This document shows, one piece after another, positions 42,398 to 54,299 of a stretch of 64,000 nucleotides of DNA. The notes beneath the pieces are model-generated. The model was not told the origin of the DNA. It was given only the letters and a program-made list of their open reading frames with translations, and did not search any database. Numbering within the stretch: position 1 is the first letter of the stretch; each line of letters starts with the position of its first letter. This DNA is from Trichostrongylus colubriformis. Taxonomy: Eukaryota; Nematoda; Chromadorea; Rhabditida; Trichostrongylidae. Location of the stretch: the NCBI GenBank assembly GCA_963978905.1, contig OZ022256.1:49400001-49464000 (forward strand). Reading direction: 5' to 3'. The translations under genes were made by a program, and so were the position numbers.

Positions 42398-45300
42398 GTC
42401 ACAGAAATCGTGATAATAAAAGGAGGTGGGAATACTATATCGAAGGACAACGACTTTCGTGCAATTAAACAGCCCATAAGACCTTTATTCTTCTCGTTGA
42501 GTCTCGCTGCGGACGTGTTTTCCCGCCCGCCACATCGCGAATACATCGATCGAAGCCATGTGGATCTGTGATGTGTAGCAGTTAAACAAATAAAGCGTTA
42601 TTTCGAAGTCTCGGACACAGTCAAAAGACACAGCGTGAAGTTGTTAATTTATCGTAGGGCTATTTCAACAAATTTTCCATGACACGTAGTATACTTCATT
42701 ATGTCAAGCTACCAATTTACCATTGTGCATACTTCAATGAGTTTCAGTGACGTAACTGACACAATTCAAGTCACACAAATCACAGCTGTTACGTACACTG
42801 CTTCACTAGGCATGAAATAGCATTAATTGGTGTTGAGCGACGCCTTCAGAGTGCGCCACGCACCCCACTCATTGAGCCTAAGTGCATGTGAATGTGCTCA
42901 AAGAAAGTAGCAGTGCATGTGAATGTGCTCAAAGAAAGTAGCAAAGTTCACGATTACCTTCGAGCACTTAAGGATGTGTTCTCGATCCCACCCTCTGACA
43001 AGATTTTTGACATCGTAAGCACATTGAACTGCTGAACCAAATTTGAAATCGAAAAATTGATTTAAAAAAAAGAAAAGAAATAAAAGGTGAGGTAAAGGAA
43101 GAATTAAAATACCAGATCTTCACTGTTCAAGGTGTGAAGAAGTTGTTAAATTCCAAAATATTGCAGAATATATCTTCATAAAAAAATTTTGAGATTTTTG
43201 AGAGGTCTTTTGAGTTTTTTTTAAATAAATATTTTGTAGTTCCCATCGTTGTCGGGCATTGTTTCAGATGTTTTCTTCATCACTTATAAATTGTGTACCA
43301 AGCCGGAGTCTCTTGAGCCGGTTGAGTTTCACTTGCCAGGAACTCACATTAGATGTGGTATTCAGCAAGAGCAAGAGTGAACCAGAAGCTTGGAAATTGT
43401 CGAAGCTCAAAGTGCGCCCTACTCTGCCATTTGTAACGGCTGACTTCTTCAGCCGACAACGCTTTTGTTGGAATTCTCACTAAGTTCGGCAGCTGGACAA
43501 AGTTTAAAAACCACCTAGAGGATGGTAGGAACGTTAGGCGCCCCACATCCCACTTCTCGTCAAAGATGTTAGGCATTTCAGACAATCTTGCGGGGATAGC
43601 GGAAGTAAGAATGAGTGTTACTGTCTTCAATGAGCCACATAGCCATTGATGGATACTGAAAAATGAACATTCTGTGGGCTCGGAAGGCATTAATTCATTT
43701 CGTTTTTCCTAGGTTTCATCCTCAGAAACTGCATGCGCGCTAAAATCACCGTCCACACTCCCATCTATGGTTGTCAGAATCAGATATGCCCTACAATTAG
43801 CCCTTACATCAATCACAGATGTGCCCATTAGCCGTTACATCAATCTTTGTTCGTTGTAGGACCATAATCATAGCTATTGCTTTGGATTGATCCCTAACGC
43901 ATTGGGTTTACTGCTAGTTTTATATGTACAAAAATGTAGGGTTGGAGGCTATACTGCAATTGAACACAATACAGAACGTCCTTGAGTTAAAAACTTCCTG
44001 AAAAGAGTTCTATCAGGCGTTGAAACACATCAGTGAAGCCATTTTGGGCGTTTAGAAAAGGGACATATAGCTGACAAAAATAAATCAAGGGACCCCACGA
44101 AATGGAGTGTTGCGATTCCCAGCGTAAGGTGTGCTCCACTTCCTTCAGAAACCCTGGGCTGTACAGTAGGCTTCCTCGATAGAACAACAGCTTCCGAACA
44201 TAAACGCGTCATATGCTGCTCATGTTCATCGCACACCACAGATCCACATGACTCCGATCGACAGGCCAGCGAAAGGTCACGCAGAAAAAAAAACCAAGGA
44301 GTTGTAGTTCCATTTCCGGGTTCCAGCCATCATCTCATTTCTCTTCACTGTTGCCCTAGTGTATGCCAGTGTTTCTGTTTTCAGAAATTGAACAATTATC
44401 CCTTGTGCCGCCTTTGAGTTCAATTTTCTCCATGAAAATGAAAAGTCAGTGGAGTACGTCACAAAAAAAGGTAATTTCACTTTTGTAATCTAACGCAATG
44501 AAGAATGAGGATACTCATTATAACGGATAATGAAGTTTTTTATTCTTTTCAAACAGTTTAGCGCATTATTTCGCTTTTGCAGCTTCTGTTCCCTCTTTTT
44601 GGAAGTAACACAAAAGCTGGAGACATCTTCTGCTAAATTCATGGGAAAAGCCGAGTATTTTTCTGTCACGAAGTTTCAGCGAACCTAGATTTGTGAAAAT
44701 AAAAAGAGCTTCAAAAATTTTTTTTCATTTCAAATTTAATTTAGTTTCAAAATAGCTTTGGAGTCTAACATTAATGATACACATTTTGATAAAGAAGCAC
44801 TGAATTCCATATTAAAGCACCACCTTGATAAAGTGGTTAATTATGGAGACCACACATATCTAAGCATGAGTCTACCATGAATTTGCATAGGGTCAACCAG
44901 AGGCAGTGTCCTTGCTTTCGATTTTTTGTTTTAACTCTAAACCGCCTAACTGTGGGTGGTAAAACTGACGTCAATGCGTTTATCCCAAATTGTCACTGGA
45001 CTGAGGGTCTTCCTTCCGAAAAGGTGTTCCTTTTTGTCGTAAAAGGAAATTGCTCAAGTGATTTCTAGGAGCCTTGCTATTGCTATACACTCTAATGGCT
45101 CCATTATGTCAATAAGTGTCGTAAGCAGAAAATGCCGACAAATTCAATAAAAGTCGCATTCTGCCTCGGCTACATTTGTGCTGTCAGTTGACGTAATTGA
45201 AGTTGAAACAGAATCCTGCTAATCATCATGTGTGCAAGCTCCCACATCTCAAACGGACCTAAGGGGAGAGGGGAAGGGGCATTATTTAGTCATCTGACAT

Positions 45301-46911
45301 TGAAGGAATCGTTAACAGGAATATGACCGCTCTCTTTCATACATAAACATTTTGTTTACAGTTGCCATTTACTTAACATCTGTGACTTCTGGCGTGCTTA
45401 ATTCAATCCGCTCAAAAGAGAAGAGCGCTGAAGCGGTAGGCATTCCAGAGGGAGTGGCCAAAAACTTTTTTTCAGGGAAAGCATTTTGAGCACGAGCAGA
45501 ACAAAGAATCTTGCAAATAAATACACAACATGGAAAAGACTCCCGAGAAAGGAAACATTCAAACTTCTTCTTTGACGATCGTTGTTTCTTCCCCCTCCCC
45601 AAATTTTGAACACGTTCTCTTTGTTTATAACCGTTTTCTCCATACTGGATCTCTTCAATCTCTAAAAAAATCGACAATTTTGATTTTGTCGCTACTTCAC
45701 ACTTTCGCAAGCTCTTCCAAAGGCGCCAAGCAGTCCGGCTGATAAAAGCTAGCAAAATAGACGACAGAAAGCTGACTGGAACGGGTTATCAAGGCCCCTC
45801 TACAAGTTTGCTTAGCAACCTTCTGCTTTCTACAGACAGATCTAATATTTCCGGAATGGTCGGTTCACCTGGATACCTGATACCTTAGAAAGCGAACCAA
45901 CAAAGAAACGATCAATCGTTCAAGAATAAACATCACTGGAAACTGTTTCAAAATAAATGTTTCAAGCAAGGAATAGTGAAATATTACTTCCTCATGGGCA
46001 TTCTAATTTGCCTTCACCAAAAAAGCTACATGCATTTGCCCTTACTGGTTGATTTAACTGCAACTATTGAAGACAGCTGACATGCCTCTACATCGCTAAT
46101 TAAACTACATATTTTCAGAACACGCTAGAACTCTCAAAAAAAAAAAGAATTGGAATTAAAGGGTGAAAATAATTGGATTAGGAGGGAGAAAGATATTCTC
46201 AGTTCACTAAGTGGAGTGTGAATTCGACTCGTTTAGTGATGGAAATTTGAAAATTCAAAATATAAGTGGTGGTTGTATGACCCTTCTTCACTATTTGAAA
46301 TGGTGTTACGGATCATAAGATGTCTTGAAGACACCGGGAGAAGGGCGATTTTGATTAACGGTGTGGGATTACGGTAGCTTGCAGTTGCTGCTATGCACAC
46401 ACGACACCTCGCCAAGACGTCGAAAGTGAATTCATTAGGTTTTAGTAGTAGTCATACTTTTTTCTTACGCTTTCGCTTGATCTTCATTTAACTGTTTTTC
46501 TTGTTTGTTGCTGTGTGTTGTTTCACTTATTTCACATCATCACGCATGAATGAAATACACCCTACGAGACAACAAATGACATCTACTACAGCGGACAACT
46601 CGGAAAGTCAGTGTGTGCAGTTCAAAGTGATGCGAATGGGATGCGAATACACACCACAGCGTCACACATTTGAATCCGGGTTTTTCCTGCAATTATGCTT
46701 TTAACCTTGAACCAAAATGATCATTTCTTTGCATCTTGCTCTTTCTTCGGACCCCTTCCTGTTCCTTTAAGGCCAACCTCCTTTCAGATAATTGGAACCT
46801 CACTACCATACACCGGATGGCGAATAATAGGCCATTTTTCACTATCAAAAACTCATCAAGTAGTACATTTCATGAATACTCAATGTACTAAAGGACAACG
46901 CGCTTTCATAG
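42398..46911. other. no gene recognised; one 31-bp tandem duplication
   Basis: 42881-42943 is two copies of a 31-bp unit starting AGTGCATGTGAATGTGCTCA. The interval otherwise has only short ORFs, the longest of 128 codons at 45369-45755 (minus), which has no domain and is expected by chance in sequence of this length. Confidence 0.4.
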
Positions 46912-47019
46912 GGAACCATTATTATCAAGCCTTTGGAGTTCATTCCAGAGGGGACCAGTGTTCCTGTCGGTCATATTCTGGCCCTAACAGGGTTAACCGA
47001 TCTCTTCATTCGATCTTCA
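46912..47019 (+). CDS. candidate exon of an unidentified gene
   Basis: A GCTTTCATAG acceptor (AG at 46910-46911), exactly 36 open codons and a strong TTCA|GTAAGT donor (GT at 47020-47021). The product is GTIIIKPLEFIPEGTSVPVG then HILALTGLTDLFIRSS. An in-frame stop lies just upstream inside the would-be intron, so the open frame is bounded as an exon. Partner exons were not identified. Confidence 0.4.
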
Positions 47020-47021
47020 GT

Positions 47022-48004
47022 AAGTGATCTGTGTAGCTGTGTTGCTGTGTTGAACAAATACAATTCGTGCATATTGCACGGTAAGTACCCGCTTCAACTG
47101 CTTAAGTACCCAATCAAGAGCACTTGAAAGAGCAGAAAGTTCTTACTGCAGTCTGGTCGCAATGACAGACCTACGCCATCAAGGGCCACTTAAAAAGCTG
47201 TCGCATCTTTAGTCGGAAAGAAACCAGAACTTTCTTGGAATGCGCGTAATATGATGAATTATGCACCGTGTGACGAGCAGTAATCAAAGGAATCCCTGAG
47301 TAATGCAATGGAATCAGGGCGGACTTGAATAGAGGCAAGCTTCGGAGGGATTTCCAGTGTCAATAATAAAGCCAAACTCATCTGAAGCAGAACAAAAGCC
47401 TTCTTGCGGGGCATATGCATAGAATGAGGGAGTGGAAACACACTAATCCCAAAGAAACACAGGTCATGCCAAAAGTAAGAGCAGGAATGAAAAAATGAAA
47501 AGAAAAAGGATGACACGTATGACCGAAGCCAATCCCTATAATCTTCGGGTAAAGGCCCAGGGAAGGGGCAAGGAGGGAAGCTTATATGGGAAGTCTGCTA
47601 CTGTAGTCCGCGCGCTGTCGCTTCACGGTATTTTGCATAAGTAAGGAACGCTGCCGCTTTTGTACCAAATGATGAATATATTGGCTTATATTAGATTTAA
47701 TTATATTAAAAATAGCACTTATAGGGAAGTAATAGGAAGGAAAAGAAAAATAATAAAATTGAAAGGATGCCCACTTTTTACTCCGAAATACTGAATAGAT
47801 GAAGGCTAATAATGTCATTTAAGTGGAGCCGAGACTGATACGAATACCTCAGAGAAGAACAAAAGTAGCAGCTTCACACAGCTTCGCCGACAGACGCTTT
47901 TTTCATTGCCTGGTCTGTTTACCGTTTCCAGTACTCAATGAAGCACTCTGCACACCCCAACGCGATGGAAACGTGTGAAATAAATAAACAATAAAAATAT
48001 TAAA
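47022..48004. other. no gene or repeat recognised
   Basis: Only short ORFs without similarity. Confidence 0.4.
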
Positions 48005-48100
48005 TTACTTGGGATTTTCAGATGCTTTCCGTCTGGCAAATATATTGAACGACTCGTCGATTTGTCGCTGACGTGATCGCGTGGAGCGACGCAGCCGCAT
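48005..48100 (-). CDS. possible 5' coding exon or small ORF after a trans-splice-like acceptor
   Basis: ATTTTCAG lies 3 nt before an ATG at 48100, opening a 31-codon basic frame MRLRRSTRSRQRQIDESFNI and on to KASENPK-stop. The stop overlaps a possible CCCAA|GTAATT donor, so this could be the first exon of a gene reading to lower coordinates. No second exon was confirmed. Confidence 0.25.
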   Translation of the reverse strand: MRLRRSTRSRQRQIDESFNIFARRKASENPK

Positions 48101-48429
48101 TTTCTGAAAATCAAATATTTCAAAAAATTCATATTTGATTTTCATTTTACAGTTCTAAAAGTTATTGAGAGGAAATGCTACTATCAATTATTCGATTGTT
48201 TATTTTGATGTCCTCTAAGGACAAAATGAGGGAAACCGAGGGGACTGAGGGAACTATATAGCTGACGATGTGTCTGGTTGGCCGTCGTCGTCGAATTTCT
48301 CATGAATTTATTAGGTTGTTAATAGCTGTTGGCGTTATAGCTTCGATTTACCTCCATTTCAGCTGCTCTACTATGTACGTGAGTAGAGAATGGAAGTGAG
48401 TAGAAAACAAGAAGTAAACTAAAAATGGA

Positions 48430-49052
48430 GCTATTGCGATGAGGAAGGGGGGGGGGGGGGTTGGGGGGATGGTGTGCAAGTGTCCCGACCAGTGTTCCAG
48501 AAGGTCAGGTCGCCTGTGTTATCTGGAGGGTAATCCACTATAAAAACGATGAAATTTACTTCGTGTGAGATTAAAGCATTGTATCATAGACTGTTGCATT
48601 AATTAGCTTCCACCTTCAACATAGATCGTATCTGCTTTCAGTTAGGAATTGTATTTAATGGAAGATACCCTAACTTAATCATTCAATTAACACTTATCCA
48701 ACATTGCTGGATATTTACCTTCACTGTTACCAACCTTTATTCTTCGACCCTGATCTTTGACATAAATAGACCATTACGTAGCCAAGATCTTTAAATTGGC
48801 AGAGAATCAACCGCCTGGTGAAGTAAGGTCACTCATGGGTGACCTGACCTCGTACAAACCCCGGGGACACTTGCAACACACCAGGGGTGGAGGCACCCCA
48901 CTATGGACATTATTTCTACTTAAACCTAAAAGATGAAAGGATCCCCTTCTTTCTTTCAATAGGACATAGGCAAAAATATACGCTCTTCACAGATCCCTCC
49001 AAGATACTCAGATGTGCAACTTTATATAAGATCCCCCCCCCTCACTGAGAGA
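48430..49052. repeat. GTGCTATCGC-family MITE interrupted by another repeat
   Basis: Left end GAGCTATTGCGATGAGGAAG then 14 G; right end CCCTCACTGAGAGAGCACC. The family interior resumes at about 48890 with GGCACCCCACTATGGAC. The intervening about 430 bp are foreign and include the 48725-48885 repeat, which matches the loop of the foldback at 4633-5121. Confidence 0.6.
48725..48885 (+). repeat. dispersed repeat shared with the 4.8-kb foldback loop
   Basis: TAGCCAAGATCTTTAAATTGG, GGTGAAGTAAGG, GGGTGACCTGACC and GGACACTTGCAACACACC match 4845-4960 in the same order and orientation. Confidence 0.75.
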
Positions 49053-49112
49053 GCACCCACAGGAAATATTAGGTTAATGCATAATTACCGGTATTTCCTG
49101 AAGGTTCAGTTG

Positions 49113-49350
49113 GTGCTATCGCAGTGAGGGGGCATGTCATAGAAGTTATATAATACATCTGAGCATCTCTAGAGATCTGTTATTCGACCTTTAATTGTTT
49201 GAGTAGGTCAATCTGTACACATAAACAATAAAAATTGCAAAAAACAACACAAATTTTGGCTAAGCCTTAGAGGAGGACGGAAGAGGTTCTTTCTCTTTTT
49301 GGGCCCAAGCAGAAATAGCATCCTTAGCGTCCATCCTAATTGCGATATCA
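49113..49350 (+). repeat. GTGCTATCGC-family MITE
   Basis: GTGCTATCGCAGTGAGGGGGC at the left and a degenerate CCTAATTGCGATATCA at the right. The interior contains CATCTGAGCATCTCTAGAGA, GGTCAATCTGTACACA and GGCTAAGCCTTAGAGGAGG, in the orientation of 30431. Confidence 0.7.
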
Positions 49351-50219
49351 TCGGTTAGTTTATAATGAGGTGGTACGAATTGTTATATATTATAAATGTT
49401 GATTAACTAGACGAATAGGCTAATCAATGGTAAATGTACCACAATCAAGTCGCCAATCAGGGAAAAAGTGATCATAAATTTTTCGTTTTTTGTGAAAATT
49501 GTTGGAAATAATGTAGTTGTGCACCAATAATAGTTTTCAGGGAAGAATCGAACAAGCTATAATCGATAATCGAATGGACTGATTGAAAAAAACTAATGCA
49601 TTGCGTGCGCAGCTTTATTTTCTGAATATTGCAGTACGACCTACTAGTTACGCCGCTGAAAGGATACATTGACATATGTATATGGGAAGAGCTCGATTTT
49701 GGAAAATTCAAACCCGCGAGCCACCCCCGTTATGGGCTCGGGCAGGGTACTAAGCTACGGTGGCAAGCAGTGAGGTATGTATATGGGGAAGCGCTACATA
49801 GAGCCGTGAGCTGAGCATGTGCACACAGTTTATTGGAGGGAGAATGTTTTGAATTCCTCCGCTTTATATACTGCCAGAGATTGCTAGCCTCAACCCAGTG
49901 CCAGTTTCAAGCAATCATTACAAACCGGTTTCAATTAATAGGCCGAGGTGATCCTCTTACTTGAACCAGTAAGTAAACCCTTGAGAAGATTCGCAGCTTC
50001 CACGGATATCTCTCGCTGTGGAAAAAAGGGAGTTCACAGATTACTCTCACATACGGAACGGTGATTTCGAAAATTAGCAGTTCCCAAGTGAGATGCAGAT
50101 GGTCTAGTGAAAGATGATGTGGCTCACAATGGCATTCTCCACGGTTCAAATCCAGGATCAATTTCTTCGAACATTGCAGCTGAACTTTCCATTTTTCTAA
50201 GACAGAACTGGCGCTAAAT
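49351..50219. other. no gene recognised
   Basis: Short ORFs only. Confidence 0.4.
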
Positions 50220-50360
50220 CAGCTTGCCAAGGTGAAAACACCGGATCGTACATCGACTGACCCCACTGGTCATTGTATAGGCGAAATCGCACTTAATCGC
50301 CACCACGATACTTAATTTATCTAACATGCGTGGCGCATCTCCATAAAGAATCGCCAAAGC
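50220..50360 (+). repeat. SINE family A fragment (3' body)
   Basis: CGTACATCGACTGACC, GGTCATTGTATAGGCGAAAT, CGCCACCACGATAC and GCGTGGCGCATCTCC match the 3' half of 32641-32922. The tRNA head is absent. Confidence 0.65.
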
Positions 50361-51507
50361 CGATGCCTCATCCTTTTCTGATTCCAATAGGATTATGAGC
50401 ACTGGAACGCGTACGTCCCAGATTGAATCGCTCTATTCATTACGGATAACCTGTACGAGCCACTATAGCGAAGAAAGTTACCGAATACGCCACGCATTTG
50501 TCAGGTTCTTGAAATTGTAGCGTCAATGGATTATGTAGAACACTTACATGCATACTTTTGCAGTCTGGATTTTATGGAATCATCCCTTACTATCTCCTTG
50601 CAAACCTGCATTTATCCAAGGCTACATCAAGTCTGCCATTGATAAGCACCCATCACGGGTTTATAACAAATCACTGCATGAGGTTAATAGCCACGGGCTC
50701 ACCATCGAAGGTGATGAAAAAGTGCATGCTCGTTTGACGTTCATGATGTATGTATGATGGGATCCAGGCCAATTTACGTATCACAGAATGGCCATGAGCA
50801 TAATACGAGAGATTTTCTCTCAAACGAGGCCCAACTCACATAGAGAGGGGGAGGGGGGGGGGGGAAGTATAGAATCCCTGCCTACACTAGAGCAAACGCA
50901 TTTCATTAAACGTTGAGTGCATGATTCAATATTTAACCTTGAGATCTTAATTCTCTGCAAAGCACGGGCAGACGGGTCCGGGCTCCAAGGCGCCTATGTA
51001 CCACCTTGCTCACACCGACTCAGACTCATGATAGTATAAGCAATGTGGAGCCTAACGACCTATTCGGGGTGACAACATGAACGGCCTCCCATGGCTAGAT
51101 CAATGGACTCTAGAAAGTCGCCCACGAGTGATTCGACACAGAAAACTGCACAAATGCTGTAGAATTTTTTAAAAATCGTATTCGATGTCATCATATTCCA
51201 AGAGGGAAGGAGCATAGAATGCATGGATCCGAAAACAGAAATTTAGAATCACAGAAGTAAGCCGGGGTTTTCATTCAAAACCCACTCACTTCGGAGTGAA
51301 CTTCAGTGTGGGCCGTGTTTGACCATCTCCCCGTGTGTACTTTAAGAAGTGCTCAAAAACAATAGGGGAGCTCAGCCAATGCACAAGAATTTCTCGAGCA
51401 GTTTCTCACAAATGTGGCAAAAAGTGTTAGTTGAATAATCTGGATTCCACTTTCTCAGCGAACGAACCCATCACATATGTATCTCGTTATTCACGAAACA
51501 AAAACGG
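50361..51507. other. no gene recognised; 12-G tract
   Basis: A run of 12 G lies at 50853-50864. No coding sequence is supported. Confidence 0.4.
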
Positions 51508-51709
51508 GTGCTATTGAAATGAGGAAAGTGCATCCCACACTGGAAGCTATTTTTTATCTGAGTCTAGGAAGGAAAGGAACTCCTTCGCCTTTCACTAAGG
51601 CATCGACAAAAATATACGTCTGAGGGTGCAGATTGGGCCTTCTAAAGATCCCTCCAGGATGCTCAGACGTGCATCCTTCTATAAGATGTCCCCCTCATTG
51701 CGATAGCAC
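51508..51709. repeat. GTGCTATCGC-family MITE, most complete copy
   Basis: Ends GTGCTATTGAAATGAGG and CCCCCTCATTGCGATAGCAC. The interior has CATCCCACACTGGAAGCTA, TCGACAAAAATATACGTCTG and CCTCCAGGATGCTCAGACGTG. Length 202 bp with no ORF; this copy sets the family's size. The flanking dinucleotides do not give an obvious duplication. Confidence 0.88.
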
Positions 51710-52832
51710 ATAGAAAGTATGGCGGTACCTCACAACTTTCACTGCATCGACGTAAATAATTTTTGTTTGAGTTTTCTCTTGAAAGGTATTAGTATTATAA
51801 TATTGCAAACTGCCCACCGAATGCGAAAACGGGACAGGAAGAAGCCGAATGAAAAATAGGAAAAGCGCTACCCTAGGGAAAAGGATGTATCAATGTAGGA
51901 GGACCCGATGCGACGCCGCGAAGTCTCGAAGTGCGACGAACGCGACATATATACCTTCACTATAGTTGCTGTGACGGGTTCAAGCTAATAATCAGGCGAC
52001 ACGACCTGGTATTGCTACCGCTTGCAAGAAGACGGAAGTTTTGCTCCCTGAACCGTATTCTCACAGTGAGTCAGCTAGTTATGGGGTCTCCTCATCCAGT
52101 TGTAGCTAGGTTGATCACCGCTAACTAACTGCACCGCATTAGCAGATTTTCATCAACTTCGGAACAAAAACAAAATAAAATTCAAAATAAACGAATAAAA
52201 TAATAGGTACATATAGAAGCAGTAAAATATGAAAAATATTAAACGTGTAAAACAGCTTTTTAGAGTCTGGCGAAATATCCGAAAATTTTCCGTTAGATTG
52301 CCATAGATGCATAAGGCAGTAGTCAAGAGAGACATAGACCTATAGCCTTTGTACCAAAAAACTGATTCAGACAGACCTTGAGAATGAAATCCAGGGCTAG
52401 ACCGCTTGTGTCGCTAGTGCGTATCGTTATCGGAATATTGCCATTTTCTGAAATAAGCGAGGATTCGTGTGGAAGAAGCAAAAGATCTAATTGCGATGGA
52501 AGATAGAACTAGAGGAAACAAACGAACGTAACACGAACGCATCACAAGGTAGGAAGTCAAATGATGAAAAATCAAGTGAGGCGCATGGTTTCATGGAAGC
52601 CCACTCAAGCTTGAGTTCTTGAGATGTGCAGCCTTATGTCGAATTTCCGCGTGGCCGCGCTCGATGAGCGGTGCCGCAAATTTCTTCGTGTATGTTTGCG
52701 TACGTTGCGTACACTCCTTTTGATGTCTACGCCCGAATCAATTAATTCTTGATTAGGATTTTTATCATGTAATGCTACTGTTTCTTCTACTATTTAAGTT
52801 ACGACATATTTTGTCTTTTTTGGGCAGAAAAA
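51710..52832. other. no gene recognised
   Basis: Short ORFs only. It may contain the upstream region or introns of the coding candidate at 52840-53210. Confidence 0.4.
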
Positions 52833-52839
52833 TTGTTGT

Positions 52840-53210
52840 TTTTAGATAATGATGAGATAAGAAGCTATTTCTTGAAGGACCTCCATGGTATCAACCGCTT
52901 GCGTCCTGAGCGGAATTGCAACCGACCGCGGCAAGTTGTGCTGATCGGCACCGCGAGTGCTACGCCGCAAAGCGAAAGTTCGACATTAGGCTACACGCCC
53001 GAATTCCTACAGCTCTGCTCCCAGGACCAACGCCAAGTAAGAAGGAGGGAACAGGACGCTCAATCAGCCTATCAGCTGATCGATGATCCGACCTGCACCA
53101 GCTCTATCATCCAACAAGATCTACCCTGAGTACTACCGAGAAGATATGTCCTATTATACGAACAAATATCGAGCGGATATAGTCTAGCAGTGTTTATATC
53201 AAAGAGCAGA
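52840..53210 (+). CDS. candidate coding region, frame uncertain
   Basis: A GC-rich block follows TTGTTTTTAG. Frame 1 is open to 53129 (DEIRSYFLKDLHGINRLRP, RQVVLIGTASATPQSE, LGYTPEFLQLCSQ). From about 53085 the next frame reads SMIRPAPALSSNKIYPEYYR then EDMSYYTNKYRADIV-stop, which looks more protein-like than the end of frame 1. A consensus CCAA|GTAAGAAG donor at 53037 offers an exon end. The true model may be two exons, or one exon with a frameshift. I do not recognise the protein. Confidence 0.35.
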
Positions 53211-54299
53211 TGCGAATGGAATCCTAAGTTATAGTGCAAAAATCTGAAGATAAGGAGATATTAGAAGCAGTTTTTCACTTCGGAGTTGCAACTAACTCTT
53301 AAAAAAAATTTGAAATGTGGCGAAAAGGTTATTGCACAAAAAAGCTCGAACGGTCCAATAATCTGATTAGTTTTGCGAGCGGAGAAATGTAAGGAGTAAA
53401 TATCGATTGTGCGCACGCAAAATCGATATCGCTCCGAAATACTTGCATTGATGAAACATACTGCAGTGTGCGGAAGTGGCATGAATATATTTTATTTTAT
53501 TTATTTATTTATTTATATACACACAGAGGTGTGCCAGAAAATTAGAGAAACAGAACAATAGACAAAAGAGGAAACAAACACGCAATACAAAAAGAAAGAA
53601 AGAAAAGGGAATCAATCAACAGTTAAAGAAAATCAAAAGCGGACGATAGGTCTGGGTGTGTACCTGCGCCAAAAGATATGTTACCGTTTCACCATGTGAT
53701 AGTGCGAGAAGGTTGTTTTCCCCGTGTGTAGATGAAGGAGTCCCCCGCGAGATCCTGGTCCCCAGTTCAGAACGCAGAGAGACGACAATACTGGGGCTTG
53801 CTAGCAACTTAACCTGTTACGAACGAATTCGTCCAGGACCCCAGGCGAACAAACTAGGGGGGACCTCAAGCGAGGGGTTCATCAAACCGGAAGTTCCTCA
53901 AACAACTAGAGCACATAACACAAGTCCACGGTTATCAGTAACTGAGCAGCCATCCCATCACTCTCATGTTACTATGTGATAAGACGCCCATCGACTACGG
54001 AAATTACAATTTGCAAATAACAAACAAGAAAGAGAAGAAAAAGGAGGATATATCCGTCTTAACCAATAGAAAGCTCTGAAAAAAACTCTATCTTAGCGCA
54101 TTTATCATGCACTAGTGAGCCCAATAGGAATTCAGAAGACCCAAGATTAGCATAGGAAATACAAAAAAAGGGCATGACATAAGGTAGCAGCGACAAACAG
54201 GCGAAGAAGAGCAGACATCATGGATGGAGAGTCCATGCAGTGCAGTGGTTCCACTCTAGACTTACTAACCAGGGAATAATAATGCTGAAAGATAAACTG

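Noticed and set aside
43259..43690. Overlapping ORFs on both strands suggesting a degraded transposase
   Set aside because: No catalytic motif or TIRs could be found.
45369..45755. 128-codon minus-strand ORF
   Set aside because: No domain, overlapping ORFs on both strands, and several ORFs of this size are expected by chance in 64 kb.
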